Source: VXOZ01 sp965220045 (GTDB taxonomy: Bacteria > Chloroflexota > UBA11872 > VXOZ01). Taken from it: 64,000 bases of DNA. The stretch covers positions 1,798,001 through 1,862,000 of the forward strand of contig OZ244803.1 of NCBI GenBank assembly GCA_965220045.1, given 5' to 3'. The notes beneath the pieces are model-generated. The model made no database searches, was not told the origin of the DNA, and saw only the letters and a program-made list of their open reading frames with translations. Below are positions 1 through 6,893 of the stretch, one piece after another (position 1 is the stretch's first letter; each line of letters starts with the position of its first letter). The position numbers and the translations under genes are program-made.

Positions 1-803
1 TGCACGACGCGACCATGCAAAGCGAACGCGCCCAAGCCCGCAACGTAAACGTCAATTTTGACGTCTATCCCTACACTGCCGGCAGCGGCGGGCTGGACCA
101 AGTAGTGCCCAATTGGGCCAAGGAAGGCGGTACGGCAGCCATGCTGGCACGCCTCAAGGACCCGGAGACATACGCCCAATTGCGGGAGGAGGCCGCTGCA
201 TCGTTCCAAACATGGGAGAAATTCTACCTGGTTTGGATCGGCAACGATGCCTACAGGCAGTATGAGGGACAGGAGTTTACCGCCATTGGCGAGAGCCTCC
301 GTATGGACCCTCTCGACGCGGCCTTTCATCTCATCATTGAAAGCCGGAATTCTGCTTCCATGCTGGCATTCTCAACGAGCGAGGATGACGTGGATTTCAT
401 GTTGAAACACCCGCTTGGCATGGTGGGTTCCGATGGTTCCAGCCTGGCCCCGTACGGCCCCCTCAGCCAGGGAGTGCCTCATCCCCGCAACTACGGCACG
501 TATCCCCGGATATTGCAGGTCTACGTGCGTGAGCGCGGCGTATTGACGCTGGAACAGGCGATCCGCAAGATGTCCGGCGCGTGCGCGGAAAAACTCGGAC
601 TGGCGTCAAAAGGCTTTGTACGCAGCGGCTGTGATGCCGACCTCGTCCTCTTTGATCCGGAAATCGTCACGGACAATGCGACCTTTGGCGACCCGCACCA
701 GTACCCGTCTGGCATCGATCTGGTCATGGTGAGCGGCGAGATCGTGGTGGAAAACGGCGAGCACTCCGGCAAGCTGCCCGGCAAGGTGCTGCGCAAGAAC
801 TAG
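1..803 (+). CDS. N-acyl-D-amino-acid deacylase (D-aminoacylase), C-terminal part
   Basis: The reading frame is open from base 3, so the gene starts before the window and only the last ~266 codons are present. The fragment looks like the C-terminal half of the amidohydrolase-superfamily D-aminoacylases, which hydrolyse N-acyl-D-amino acids. A GSDGSS segment sits about residue 138, followed by HPRNYGTYPRIL, which is characteristic of this family and supplies a metal-site Asp. The C-terminal part has the usual LVLFDPE and GEIVVENG strands of the small beta-sandwich. The catalytic N-terminal metal ligands cannot be seen. It is convergent with the metallophosphoesterase gene, with 18 nt between stops and no clear terminator. 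The family call is firm; the substrate could also be another acyl-amino-acid or dihydropyrimidine-like compound. Confidence 0.82.
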   Translation, partial: HDATMQSERAQARNVNVNFDVYPYTAGSGGLDQVVPNWAKEGGTAAMLARLKDPETYAQLREEAAASFQTWEKFYLVWIGNDAYRQYEGQEFTAIGESLRMDPLDAAFHLIIESRNSASMLAFSTSEDDVDFMLKHPLGMVGSDGSSLAPYGPLSQGVPHPRNYGTYPRILQVYVRERGVLTLEQAIRKMSGACAEKLGLASKGFVRSGCDADLVLFDPEIVTDNATFGDPHQYPSGIDLVMVSGEIVVENGEHSGKLPGKVLRKN

Positions 804-821
804 CAGGTCACTATTGAGCCG

Positions 822-1562
822 CTACACACCATAGGCGAGCCGCTCAATCAAGGGTTCCGGCAAGTCTGCGGCGCGCATCTTCTCCTGCGTAGCCGCTACG
901 TCGTAGGCCACGCGGTGCAACTGAAACTCGCGATTCTCAGAGTCAAACACGCCAAACGCCGCTTTCGGGTTGTAGTCCCGCGGCTGGCCGACGCTGCCGG
1001 GATTGATTATCATCCGCATGCTGCCGTCCAAGGGCAGCAGTTCGTCCGGTTGTAAGGCCACCCCGTAGACGTCACTCGATGAGTCGCGCCCGGCCTCGAT
1101 GAATGCGCACGGCACGTGGGTGTGGCCCACGAGGCAATACGACGTGGAAAAGTGCGGGAAGCACCTCTCTGCCTCGGCGGCGCGAAAGAGATACTCCTGT
1201 GTCGGCGCGCGCGGGCTGCCGTGAACGAGAAGGAATTCGTCTTGCGTAACCGATTCAGGCAAGTCAAGCAAGAACCGGCGGGATTTCGCAGTTAGCTGCG
1301 TTGCCGCCCATCGCGCGGCAAAGGCGGCGTGAGGATTGAAACCCGCGGCCGTGCGCTTGCCGCAAGCCACCCAATCGTGGTTTCCGGCCACGGCTACGTG
1401 ACTGTGGCCTCTCACGACGTCAATACACTCGTTCGGGTGCGGGCCGTAACCGACCAGGTCACCCAAACACCATAGCTGCGCGAACGGCGTCGCGGCTGCG
1501 ATCACCGCATTGAGCGCTTCCAGATTAGCGTGCACATCCGCAATGATGAGATAGCGTGAAAT
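822..1562 (-). CDS. Metallophosphoesterase (YfcE/MJ0936-like), probable ATT start
   Basis: Calcineurin-like metallophosphoesterase with all the family metal motifs: D-x-H (ADVHAN) at the N-terminus, GDLVGYG, GNHDW, a lone HGSP and GHTHVP, then NPGSVGQPR. Enzymes of this group cleave phosphodiesters or phosphomonoesters in the cytoplasm; the substrate is not predictable. The first canonical start (GTG, 1535) lies just after the aspartate of D-x-H and would remove an essential metal ligand and the first beta strand. In frame upstream, an ATT codon at 1560-1562 gives a normal N-terminus (SRYLIIADVHAN) and is preceded six bases away by AGGAG, so I place the start there. That rare start is an inference. 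The gene stands alone, convergent with the preceding deacylase. Confidence 0.82.
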   Translation of the reverse strand: MSRYLIIADVHANLEALNAVIAAATPFAQLWCLGDLVGYGPHPNECIDVVRGHSHVAVAGNHDWVACGKRTAAGFNPHAAFAARWAATQLTAKSRRFLLDLPESVTQDEFLLVHGSPRAPTQEYLFRAAEAERCFPHFSTSYCLVGHTHVPCAFIEAGRDSSSDVYGVALQPDELLPLDGSMRMIINPGSVGQPRDYNPKAAFGVFDSENREFQLHRVAYDVAATQEKMRAADLPEPLIERLAYGV

Positions 1563-1640
1563 CCCGTGCTCCTAATATCTAATTCGGTCCAGTCAAGCTA
1601 ATTCCGGTCCGCTCTGATGCAGCAATTCCTGAAGCGATAG

Positions 1641-1987
1641 TCGTCTTTCCCGCGAGAGCATGCATCGTAGGCAACCAATCATCCTTCCCGCGGGAGTATG
1701 CACCGTAGGCAAGTTTTCGTCATTCCCGCGAAAGCATGTACCGTAGGCAGACTATCGTCATTCCCGCGAAAGCGGGAATCCATCTTTTCCTTCATCACGG
1801 CAGCAACGGCATCGCGCCTACATCCAGATTCCTGCCCCTGTCCCACCTGAAACGATAGTCGTCTTTCCCGCGAATACATGCACCGTAGGCAACCAATCGT
1901 CATTCCCGCGAAAGCGGGAATCCATCTTTTCCTTCATCACGGCAGCAACGGCATCGTGCCTACACCCAGATTCCTTCCCCTGTCCCA
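1641..1987. repeat. 38-bp-period repeat array with two 91-bp palindrome-containing copies
   Basis: Units beginning at 1641, 1679, 1717, 1755, 1859 and 1897 share a tcgtc/atTCCCGCG core; those at 1641, 1679, 1717 and 1859 are exactly 38 bp and end in a caccgtaggc-type tail. The units at 1755 and 1897 are instead 91-bp copies, about 96% alike by eye, that contain the palindrome TTCCCGCGAAAGCGGGAA and run on to cccctgtccca. The tail gcctacaNcca is an inverted echo of the tgNaNcgtaggc tail of the short units. There is no unique spacer between units, so this is not CRISPR. It looks like a REP-type or miniature dispersed element in a local array. Confidence 0.85.
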
Positions 1988-2078
1988 AACGTCAAGCTCG
2001 CCAAGAGCGGGGGACGAGCCCCCGCGCTACAAAGTGAGTGCCTTCCATCCACGATTAGCATGAGAACAGACCCTCCTA

Positions 2079-2200
2079 CCGTTCGCCCTGAGCATCATCG
2101 AAGGGTAAACGGCAGCAGTGATCAACAGATTTCGACACCTCTCTCTATGGATACTTCGACAAGCCAGTACTGAGCTTGTCGCTGTGATCAGCACGAACGG
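2079..2200. repeat. Nested imperfect palindrome (REP/BIME- or MITE-like)
   Basis: The element is bounded by CCGTTCG (2079-2085) and its inverse CGAACGG (2194-2200). Inside are two further inverted repeats: CCGTTCGCCCT with AGGGTAAACGG (2079-2089/2102-2112), and CGACAAGC with GCTTGTCG (2157-2164/2174-2181). TGATCA occurs in both halves. The whole could fold into one long arm with two side hairpins. The motif style (ttcgccctgagc, tcgaaggg, ttcgacaag) is that of dispersed intergenic repeats in several bacterial phyla. No transposase is nearby. Confidence 0.65.
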
Positions 2201-2426
2201 AGAGAACGAGTCCACTTCATTCCTTTGGGCGGCTTGAGTAAAGTCATGGTGATTCCCAAGAAAGCACGCCCTTTAGGCGGTACGGGGCGGGATTCTATAA
2301 CTATCCGGCCGGGCAAGCAACCGCCGGTGCAATAGTGGTAGGGGACGCCCAATGCAACCTAGTGTTTCAGTTTGGGGCACTAACTAGTGCGGCCTGTCCA
2401 TGCAGATCGAGGGGCCGCCATCTTCG

Positions 2427-2720
2427 CTAAGGGAAAGGAATGAAATCCATCTCCCGGTCGATGATATCCATCTCCAGTGCCAAACCGGTAATGTAGTTCG
2501 TTACCTTGTCGAGCATCGCATTGGCGTGGCGCGTATCCGTGCTCACGCAGGTCACGCCGATGACGCACGAAGCCCACACATCCTGATCGGCGACTTCGGC
2601 GATAGCCACGTTGAACCGTGACCGCGTGCGCTCGACAATGGCGCGCACGACACGGCGCTTTTCCTTGAGCGAATCGGCTGCGTAGAGCTGAAATGTGAGC
2701 TGACAGACGCCAACAATCAT
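2427..2720 (-). CDS. DUF503 family protein (YlxP-like)
   Basis: A 97-residue protein of the DUF503 family, related to YlxP, a small protein often found beside nusA-infB-rbfA and implicated in ribosome or RNA metabolism. Family signs are the start MIVGVCQLTFQL, the helix with SLKEKR (residues ~17-22), and FNVAIAEV followed by a central strand. The chosen ATG (2720) gives the normal N-terminus; an upstream ATG at 2762 would add 14 atypical residues. Here it stands alone between the repeat island and tRNA-Pro, not in a nusA operon, so context adds nothing to its role. Confidence 0.8.
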   Translation of the reverse strand: MIVGVCQLTFQLYAADSLKEKRRVVRAIVERTRSRFNVAIAEVADQDVWASCVIGVTCVSTDTRHANAMLDKVTNYITGLALEMDIIDREMDFIPFP

Positions 2721-2793
2721 CTTAATGAATAGAGCGAATTCACACAGCACGTGCTGAAGCACGGCTTGTCGTACCTACCAGAAAGTGCGGGGG

Positions 2794-2867
2794 TCGGGGT
2801 GCCCGGATTTGAACCGGGGGCCTCATGGACCCAAACCATGCGCGCTGCCAGACTGCGCCACACCCCG
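2794..2867 (-). tRNA. tRNA-Pro (TGG)
   Basis: Read on the minus strand, a full cloverleaf is visible: acceptor CGGGGTG/CACCCCG, D-arm with GGCGCAG, anticodon stem CATGG/CCATG closing the loop TTTGGGT (anticodon TGG), and T-arm with GGTTCAAATCC. The discriminator base is A at 2794. The 3' CCA is not encoded; CCCC follows. A good promoter lies just upstream (2887-2916). Confidence 0.95.
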
Positions 2868-2886
2868 CTATGAAAGTCCACTCTTG

Positions 2887-2916
2887 ATTCTATGCAGTCG
2901 GCAGGCCGCCGGTCAA
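2887..2916 (-). promoter_or_regulatory. Sigma-70-type promoter of tRNA-Pro
   Basis: On the minus strand TTGACC (2916-2911), an 18-bp spacer and TAGAAT (2892-2887) match the housekeeping consensus at 10 of 12 positions. Transcription would begin about 2880, only ~13 nt before the mature tRNA 5' end at 2867, a typical short tRNA leader. Confidence 0.7.
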
Positions 2917-3070
2917 CTGCGCAGACTTACCTCGGACAGATTGGCACATGCTCAATTGACGCTCAATCCTATCGCGCCGACTTTCATGACTGTCGTGCTC
3001 AACGCCTCAATCGCCTGGTCGTACTCTCCAGAGAGTGTCCAACCGGACCAGCGGCACGCTAGACAATAGA

Positions 3071-3099
3071 AGAGGCACAGGCATAATACCTGCGCCTCT
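3071..3099 (-). terminator. Intrinsic terminator after the sugar-binding lipoprotein gene
   Basis: On the minus strand an 11-bp stem (AGAGGCGCAGG/CCTGTGCCTCT, one G-U pair) closes a 7-nt loop and is followed by TCTATTGTCT. It lies 25 nt past the stop codon of the lipoprotein gene and faces the right way. Confidence 0.75.
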
Positions 3100-3123
3100 C
3101 CGCCCCAATGCTAAGGTATACCC

Positions 3124-4524
3124 CTAGCCGCTCATTACACTCTCGAGATGGGCCTGCTGGGTCTCCGCGAGACTCTTCATTGCCTCTTCGGCAGTGATAG
3201 ACTCTTCGAGGACCTGCGTAGACGCCTCAATGAACGCACCGCGATAGTCACTCGCCGTCGCGATGGGCGGCCAGTAGGTCTCGCCGTACTGCGCCAATTC
3301 CAAGAAGACGTCAACATACGGCACGATGCGGTTGTCCGCACCGACCTTGGCGATGTAGCCTTCCTTGAACTCGCCCAACTGGGCAATCACGCACGGGCCG
3401 TTCAGGGTCTCGTAGCCCATCTTGCCGGAGTTGTCGATGAACATCCACTTGTCAAATGCCCACGCCTCGTCCGGATTGGCAGCGTTTACGGGAATGGCAT
3501 ACATCCAGCCCTGCACCGAGTTGAAACGAACTCCCGCTTCAGCGCCCTCGACCGTGGGCGGCAGGCCGATGCCGTATGGCAGGCCGGGAGCATTATCGTC
3601 GATACGTCTCTGGGCCCAGAAACCGGAAGCAAAGTACGCCAGGTTACCCGTGTACCACGGGAAGCCGGTGGCGCCATAGCCACCGCGATCTACGAAGAAT
3701 TCATCGATGACTGCTTTGCCACCCTGCTTCTTGGTCAAGCTGACCAGCCAGTTGAGCGACTCGATAATCGCGGGATCATCCGGCGTCACTTTGCCGGCGT
3801 CGTAATCGTAGAATTCTCCACCAAAGAGGAAGCCAAGCCGCTCGCGGCCAAAGCTCCGGTAGTTCCAACCCAAGTCGGTAATGTCCTCACCACTGGTCTG
3901 ATGGAACTTAAGCGAGATCTCCTCGGTGTTATTGAAATCAGTCAGCGGGACTTCCGGATCTTCACCGAACTTGACGTACATGTCTTTGTTCCAGAAGTAA
4001 ACGATCCAGTCCGCGCCGCCCGGCACCGCATAGAGCTTGCCGTTGAGGGAGCTATCGTCCCACATGGCCTTGGTGAACTCTTCGCGGGTGTGCCCCGCCG
4101 CCGACATGTACTCATCCAGCGGGCGAATGAGTTCGTTGAACATGAATGGGCCTTGGAACACCCAGTTGGTGTAATGGGTGTCCGGCGGAGTGCCAGCCGC
4201 GATGGAAGCGATCAGCTTCGCCTCAATGTCCGAGACAAACTGCCAGTCCAGCGCAATACCGGTATCGGCCTCAAAGGCCGGCCCATAGGCGCCCATGATG
4301 GTGGAATAGGGCTCGCCCCATGCCGCGTTCCAAGCCACTACCGTGACTTGCTCTTTCTGCATCTCCTCCGCGGCCTTGGCCTCTTCCTTCGGCGCCTCTT
4401 CCATCTGCTCCTCAGCCGCCGGCATCGCGGCCGCGCCGCAGGCCGCCAGCACTACCGTAGCCGATGCGCCTCCTGCCATAGCAAGGAAGCTACGACGTGT
4501 GACGTCAACATCTAGTTTTGGCAT
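3124..4524 (-). CDS. ABC transporter extracellular solute-binding lipoprotein (family 1, sugar type)
   Basis: 466-residue substrate-binding protein of the family-1 extracellular type that delivers sugars or oligosaccharides to ABC importers. The N-terminus carries a twin-arginine motif (TRRSFLAMAGG, residues 9-19) and a lipobox (LAAC, Cys at ~29), so it is probably Tat-exported and lipid-anchored. A low-complexity Glu/Ala/Lys linker (~37-60) precedes the mature domain, beginning VTVVAWNAAWGEP. Typical features follow: FEADTGIALDW, IAAGTPPDTHYTNW, and Trp/Tyr-rich segments (WNKDMYVKFGEDP, FPWYTGNLAYFASG). No permease or ATPase gene lies beside it, so the partner is unlinked. It has its own promoter (4613-4641), an AGGAGAG ribosome site and a terminator. 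The exact sugar cannot be read from sequence. Confidence 0.9.
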   Translation of the reverse strand: MPKLDVDVTRRSFLAMAGGASATVVLAACGAAAMPAAEEQMEEAPKEEAKAAEEMQKEQVTVVAWNAAWGEPYSTIMGAYGPAFEADTGIALDWQFVSDIEAKLIASIAAGTPPDTHYTNWVFQGPFMFNELIRPLDEYMSAAGHTREEFTKAMWDDSSLNGKLYAVPGGADWIVYFWNKDMYVKFGEDPEVPLTDFNNTEEISLKFHQTSGEDITDLGWNYRSFGRERLGFLFGGEFYDYDAGKVTPDDPAIIESLNWLVSLTKKQGGKAVIDEFFVDRGGYGATGFPWYTGNLAYFASGFWAQRRIDDNAPGLPYGIGLPPTVEGAEAGVRFNSVQGWMYAIPVNAANPDEAWAFDKWMFIDNSGKMGYETLNGPCVIAQLGEFKEGYIAKVGADNRIVPYVDVFLELAQYGETYWPPIATASDYRGAFIEASTQVLEESITAEEAMKSLAETQQAHLESVMSG

Positions 4525-4612
4525 TAGGCTCTCTCCTTATCGAGATGCAATGCTCCTACCGCACACACTTGTTGCCAGCAAGTCATACCGGATGACCTGC
4601 TTTGCTGGCGAT

Positions 4613-4641
4613 AGATTAGCACTTGCATTAGCATCTGTCAA
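4613..4641 (-). promoter_or_regulatory. Promoter of the sugar-binding lipoprotein gene
   Basis: Minus-strand TTGACA (4641-4636), 17-bp spacer, TAATCT (4618-4613). The expected start near 4606 leaves a leader of about 80 nt before the ATG at 4524. Confidence 0.72.
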
Positions 4642-4824
4642 CCAGTCTGCGACGGTGAGCAAACGCGTTCCCCGCACGATCTTCTTGACTGCGACGGGGC
4701 TACGCAAGAAAAGTTGGATAAAGCCGCAGGAGTCTCGCTCCTCCAGAGCAGGTCACCCGGCGGGCCTCCGGTGTGTCTGCGCAGCCTGCCGGTGAGACAA
4801 TGTCCTGCCCAGCCAAGGCGCGAC

Positions 4825-4833
4825 TGCTATGAT
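4825..4833 (+). promoter_or_regulatory. Extended -10 promoter of the GH15 gene
   Basis: TGC followed by TATGAT forms an extended -10; no good -35 is seen. Start would be near 4840, 30 nt before the GTG at 4872. Confidence 0.45.
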
Positions 4834-4871
4834 ATAACAATGCCGCGATCACCACGCTTGGAGGTAATAAC

Positions 4872-6851
4872 GTGCCCCGCGCGCTAACCATCGGCAATGG
4901 CAGCATGCTCATCAATTTCGATGAGCACTACCGCATTCGAGATCTCTATTTTCCCAACGTTGGTGCGGATAATCACCTTTCGGCACGGCCCTCGCGCATT
5001 GGCGTCTGGATCGCCGATCAATTCTCTTGGCTCGGCGAGACCGACTGGGAGCTGACACCTGCCTTTCAGGACTGCTCTCTGGTAACCCGCGCGCGGGCAT
5101 ATCACCCACAATTGCATGTCGAAATCCAGTTCACGGACTGCCTCGATTTTGTGCGCAATTTGCTCATCCGCAAGCTTCACGTCAAGAACACGGGGGACAT
5201 CGCGCGGGAGATTCGACTGTACTTCCACTACGAGTGGGAGCTTTGGGGTCCTGACATTGGCGATACGGTCTTCTATCATCCGCCGACGCAAGCACTCATT
5301 GCCTACAAGGGGCAGCGGTTCTTCCTCGTGAACGCCATGACCGGCGACAAGCCCGGACTCGACGACTGGGCGACGGGAGTTTACTCGGCGGAAGGGGCAC
5401 AAGGATCGTGGCAAGACGCTGAAGATGGGTGGCTGTCACAGAATGCGGTATCCCGCGGCGATGTGGACTGCGTGGGCATGCTCTCCTTGGGTCAACTGCA
5501 AGCGGGTGAGATCAGCATTTGCTACCACTGGCTGGCCGCCAACACGAGCCTGGGCGCCGTCCTGGACGACAACCGCCTCATTCGCTTTCGTACACCGGAG
5601 ACTTTCATCCACCGCACGCAGGAGTATTGGTCGTTCTGGGTGCGCAAACACCGGAATCCAACCCCGGACGTGCCGGAAGAATTCCAGGAATTGTACGATC
5701 GCAGTCTGCTTACATTGCGGACCCAGGTGGACAATTCGGGGGCGATAATTGCCGGCAATGACCCCGATATCGCGCGAGACACCGGAGACACCTATAGCTA
5801 CTTGTTTCCTCGCATAGGAGCGATAGCTGCCGTGGCGCTCGATCGTGCCGGGTACACGGATCTCACCCGCCAGTTTTACACCTTTTGCCGCCAGCTACCC
5901 TCGCCGGATGGATTTCTCTTTTCCAAGTACACGCCCCATGGCGCGGTGGGCAGCCTCAACCATCCCTGGGTAGACCCTGACGGCAAGGAGACCCTCCCCG
6001 TTGCGGCCGACAATACGGCGATCCTGCTGTGGGCGCTGGGCGAACACTTCGGCCTAGACCGCGACTTCGACTTTGTGCGCTCGGTCTACACCGATCTCGT
6101 GCAGCCCGCTCTCGACTTTCTGCTCAGCCACCGCAACCCCGATACCGGACTGCCGCTCCCCAGTTTTGATCTGTGGGAAGACACCTATGGACTTCATGCG
6201 TATACGCTGGCTGCAACGTGGGCGGGCCTGCGCGCCGCTTGCACATTCACTGCGGCGTTCGGACAGCCTGAACTCACCGGGGCCGCCCAGGAAGCCGCTA
6301 CAGAGATTCGCCGTAAGTTTGATGCGCTCTTCTATGACGAGGAAACCGGACGCTACGTCAGCCGTCTGCGGATCTTCGGCACGCGCGAGCCAATTCCGGA
6401 TCCCACCATAGATGCCAGCATCGCCGGACTCTTCCTGTTCGGTATGATCCCTCCCGAGGATGAGCGCATGCAACGCACCATGTCCGCTGTGCGCCAGCAG
6501 CTTTGGTGCCATACGGAGGTCGGCGGTCTTGCCCGCTCAGAGAACGACCGCTTCCACCAGGTGAGTACGGACATCGGCAATGTGCCGGGCAATCCCTGGG
6601 TCGTGACGACCATGTGGCTCTGTCGCTGGTACGTGGCCCGGGCGCACACCAAGGAAGAGTTGCGACCCGCTGAGGAGCTTCTGCGGTGGGCGCATCGGCA
6701 CGCCCTCGCCACCGGCATGCTCGCCGAGCAGTTCAATCCGTACACGCATGCTCCGCTATCGGTGAATCCCTATACCTGGAGCCACGCAGAGTTTCTGCTA
6801 TCGGTACAAGCGTATATCGAGCGCCGGGCTGAACTGGCAGACCGCTCATAG
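4872..6851 (+). CDS. Glycoside hydrolase family 15 protein (glucoamylase/trehalase-like)
   Basis: 659-residue cytoplasmic protein (no signal peptide) with the two-domain plan of bacterial GH15 enzymes. The N-terminal beta-sandwich (residues ~1-260, beginning RALTIGNGSMLINFDEHYRIRDLYFP) is followed by an (alpha/alpha)6 catalytic barrel. Barrel signatures are AGNDPDIARDTGDTYSYLFPR, SFDLWEDTYGLHAYT, which holds the expected general-acid Glu, and a C-terminal YTWSHAEFLL segment. Members hydrolyse terminal alpha-glucosidic bonds in starch, isomalto-oligosaccharides or trehalose. Start is GTG at 4872, eight bases after GGAGG. It is divergent from the sugar-binding lipoprotein, which suggests use of imported sugars, but that link is inferred. 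Specificity is open. Confidence 0.88.
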   Translation: MPRALTIGNGSMLINFDEHYRIRDLYFPNVGADNHLSARPSRIGVWIADQFSWLGETDWELTPAFQDCSLVTRARAYHPQLHVEIQFTDCLDFVRNLLIRKLHVKNTGDIAREIRLYFHYEWELWGPDIGDTVFYHPPTQALIAYKGQRFFLVNAMTGDKPGLDDWATGVYSAEGAQGSWQDAEDGWLSQNAVSRGDVDCVGMLSLGQLQAGEISICYHWLAANTSLGAVLDDNRLIRFRTPETFIHRTQEYWSFWVRKHRNPTPDVPEEFQELYDRSLLTLRTQVDNSGAIIAGNDPDIARDTGDTYSYLFPRIGAIAAVALDRAGYTDLTRQFYTFCRQLPSPDGFLFSKYTPHGAVGSLNHPWVDPDGKETLPVAADNTAILLWALGEHFGLDRDFDFVRSVYTDLVQPALDFLLSHRNPDTGLPLPSFDLWEDTYGLHAYTLAATWAGLRAACTFTAAFGQPELTGAAQEAATEIRRKFDALFYDEETGRYVSRLRIFGTREPIPDPTIDASIAGLFLFGMIPPEDERMQRTMSAVRQQLWCHTEVGGLARSENDRFHQVSTDIGNVPGNPWVVTTMWLCRWYVARAHTKEELRPAEELLRWAHRHALATGMLAEQFNPYTHAPLSVNPYTWSHAEFLLSVQAYIERRAELADRS

Positions 6852-6878
6852 GTAGCGGCAAGGGGAGCCGCAACTACC
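6851..6878. terminator. Hairpin between convergent genes, possible bidirectional terminator
   Basis: GGTAGCGGC (6851-6859) pairs with GCCGC-AA-CTACC (6867-6878), leaving a 7-nt purine loop. It fills the 42-nt space between the GH15 gene and the convergent metallopeptidase. No long T run is present. Confidence 0.5.
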
Positions 6879-6893
6879 TATTGCAGGCAGCAA

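Larger units (their letters stand above)
1563..2426. other. Gene-free repeat island
   Basis: This 0.86 kb stretch between two minus-strand genes has no credible coding sequence. It holds a 38-bp-period repeat array with two 91-bp copies, a perfect 7-bp stem hairpin (GCGGGGG/CCCCCGC, 2007-2025) and a nested 122-bp palindrome, each described separately. The short open frames here run across the repeats and show no family features. Confidence 0.8.
4525..4871. other. Divergent intergenic region between lipoprotein and GH15 genes
   Basis: This 347-nt stretch holds two back-to-back promoters: TTGACA-N17-TAATCT for the lipoprotein gene and an extended -10 (TGCTATGAT) for the GH15 gene. No operator palindrome or gene stands out between them. 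Confidence 0.6.

Noticed and set aside
1641..1987. CRISPR array
   Set aside because: The units are contiguous at a 38-bp period or joined in 91-bp copies; there are no unique spacers and no cas genes.
3148..4515. 455-codon open frame on the plus strand
   Set aside because: It is exactly antisense to the sugar-binding lipoprotein gene, has no family features and arises from GC-rich codon structure.
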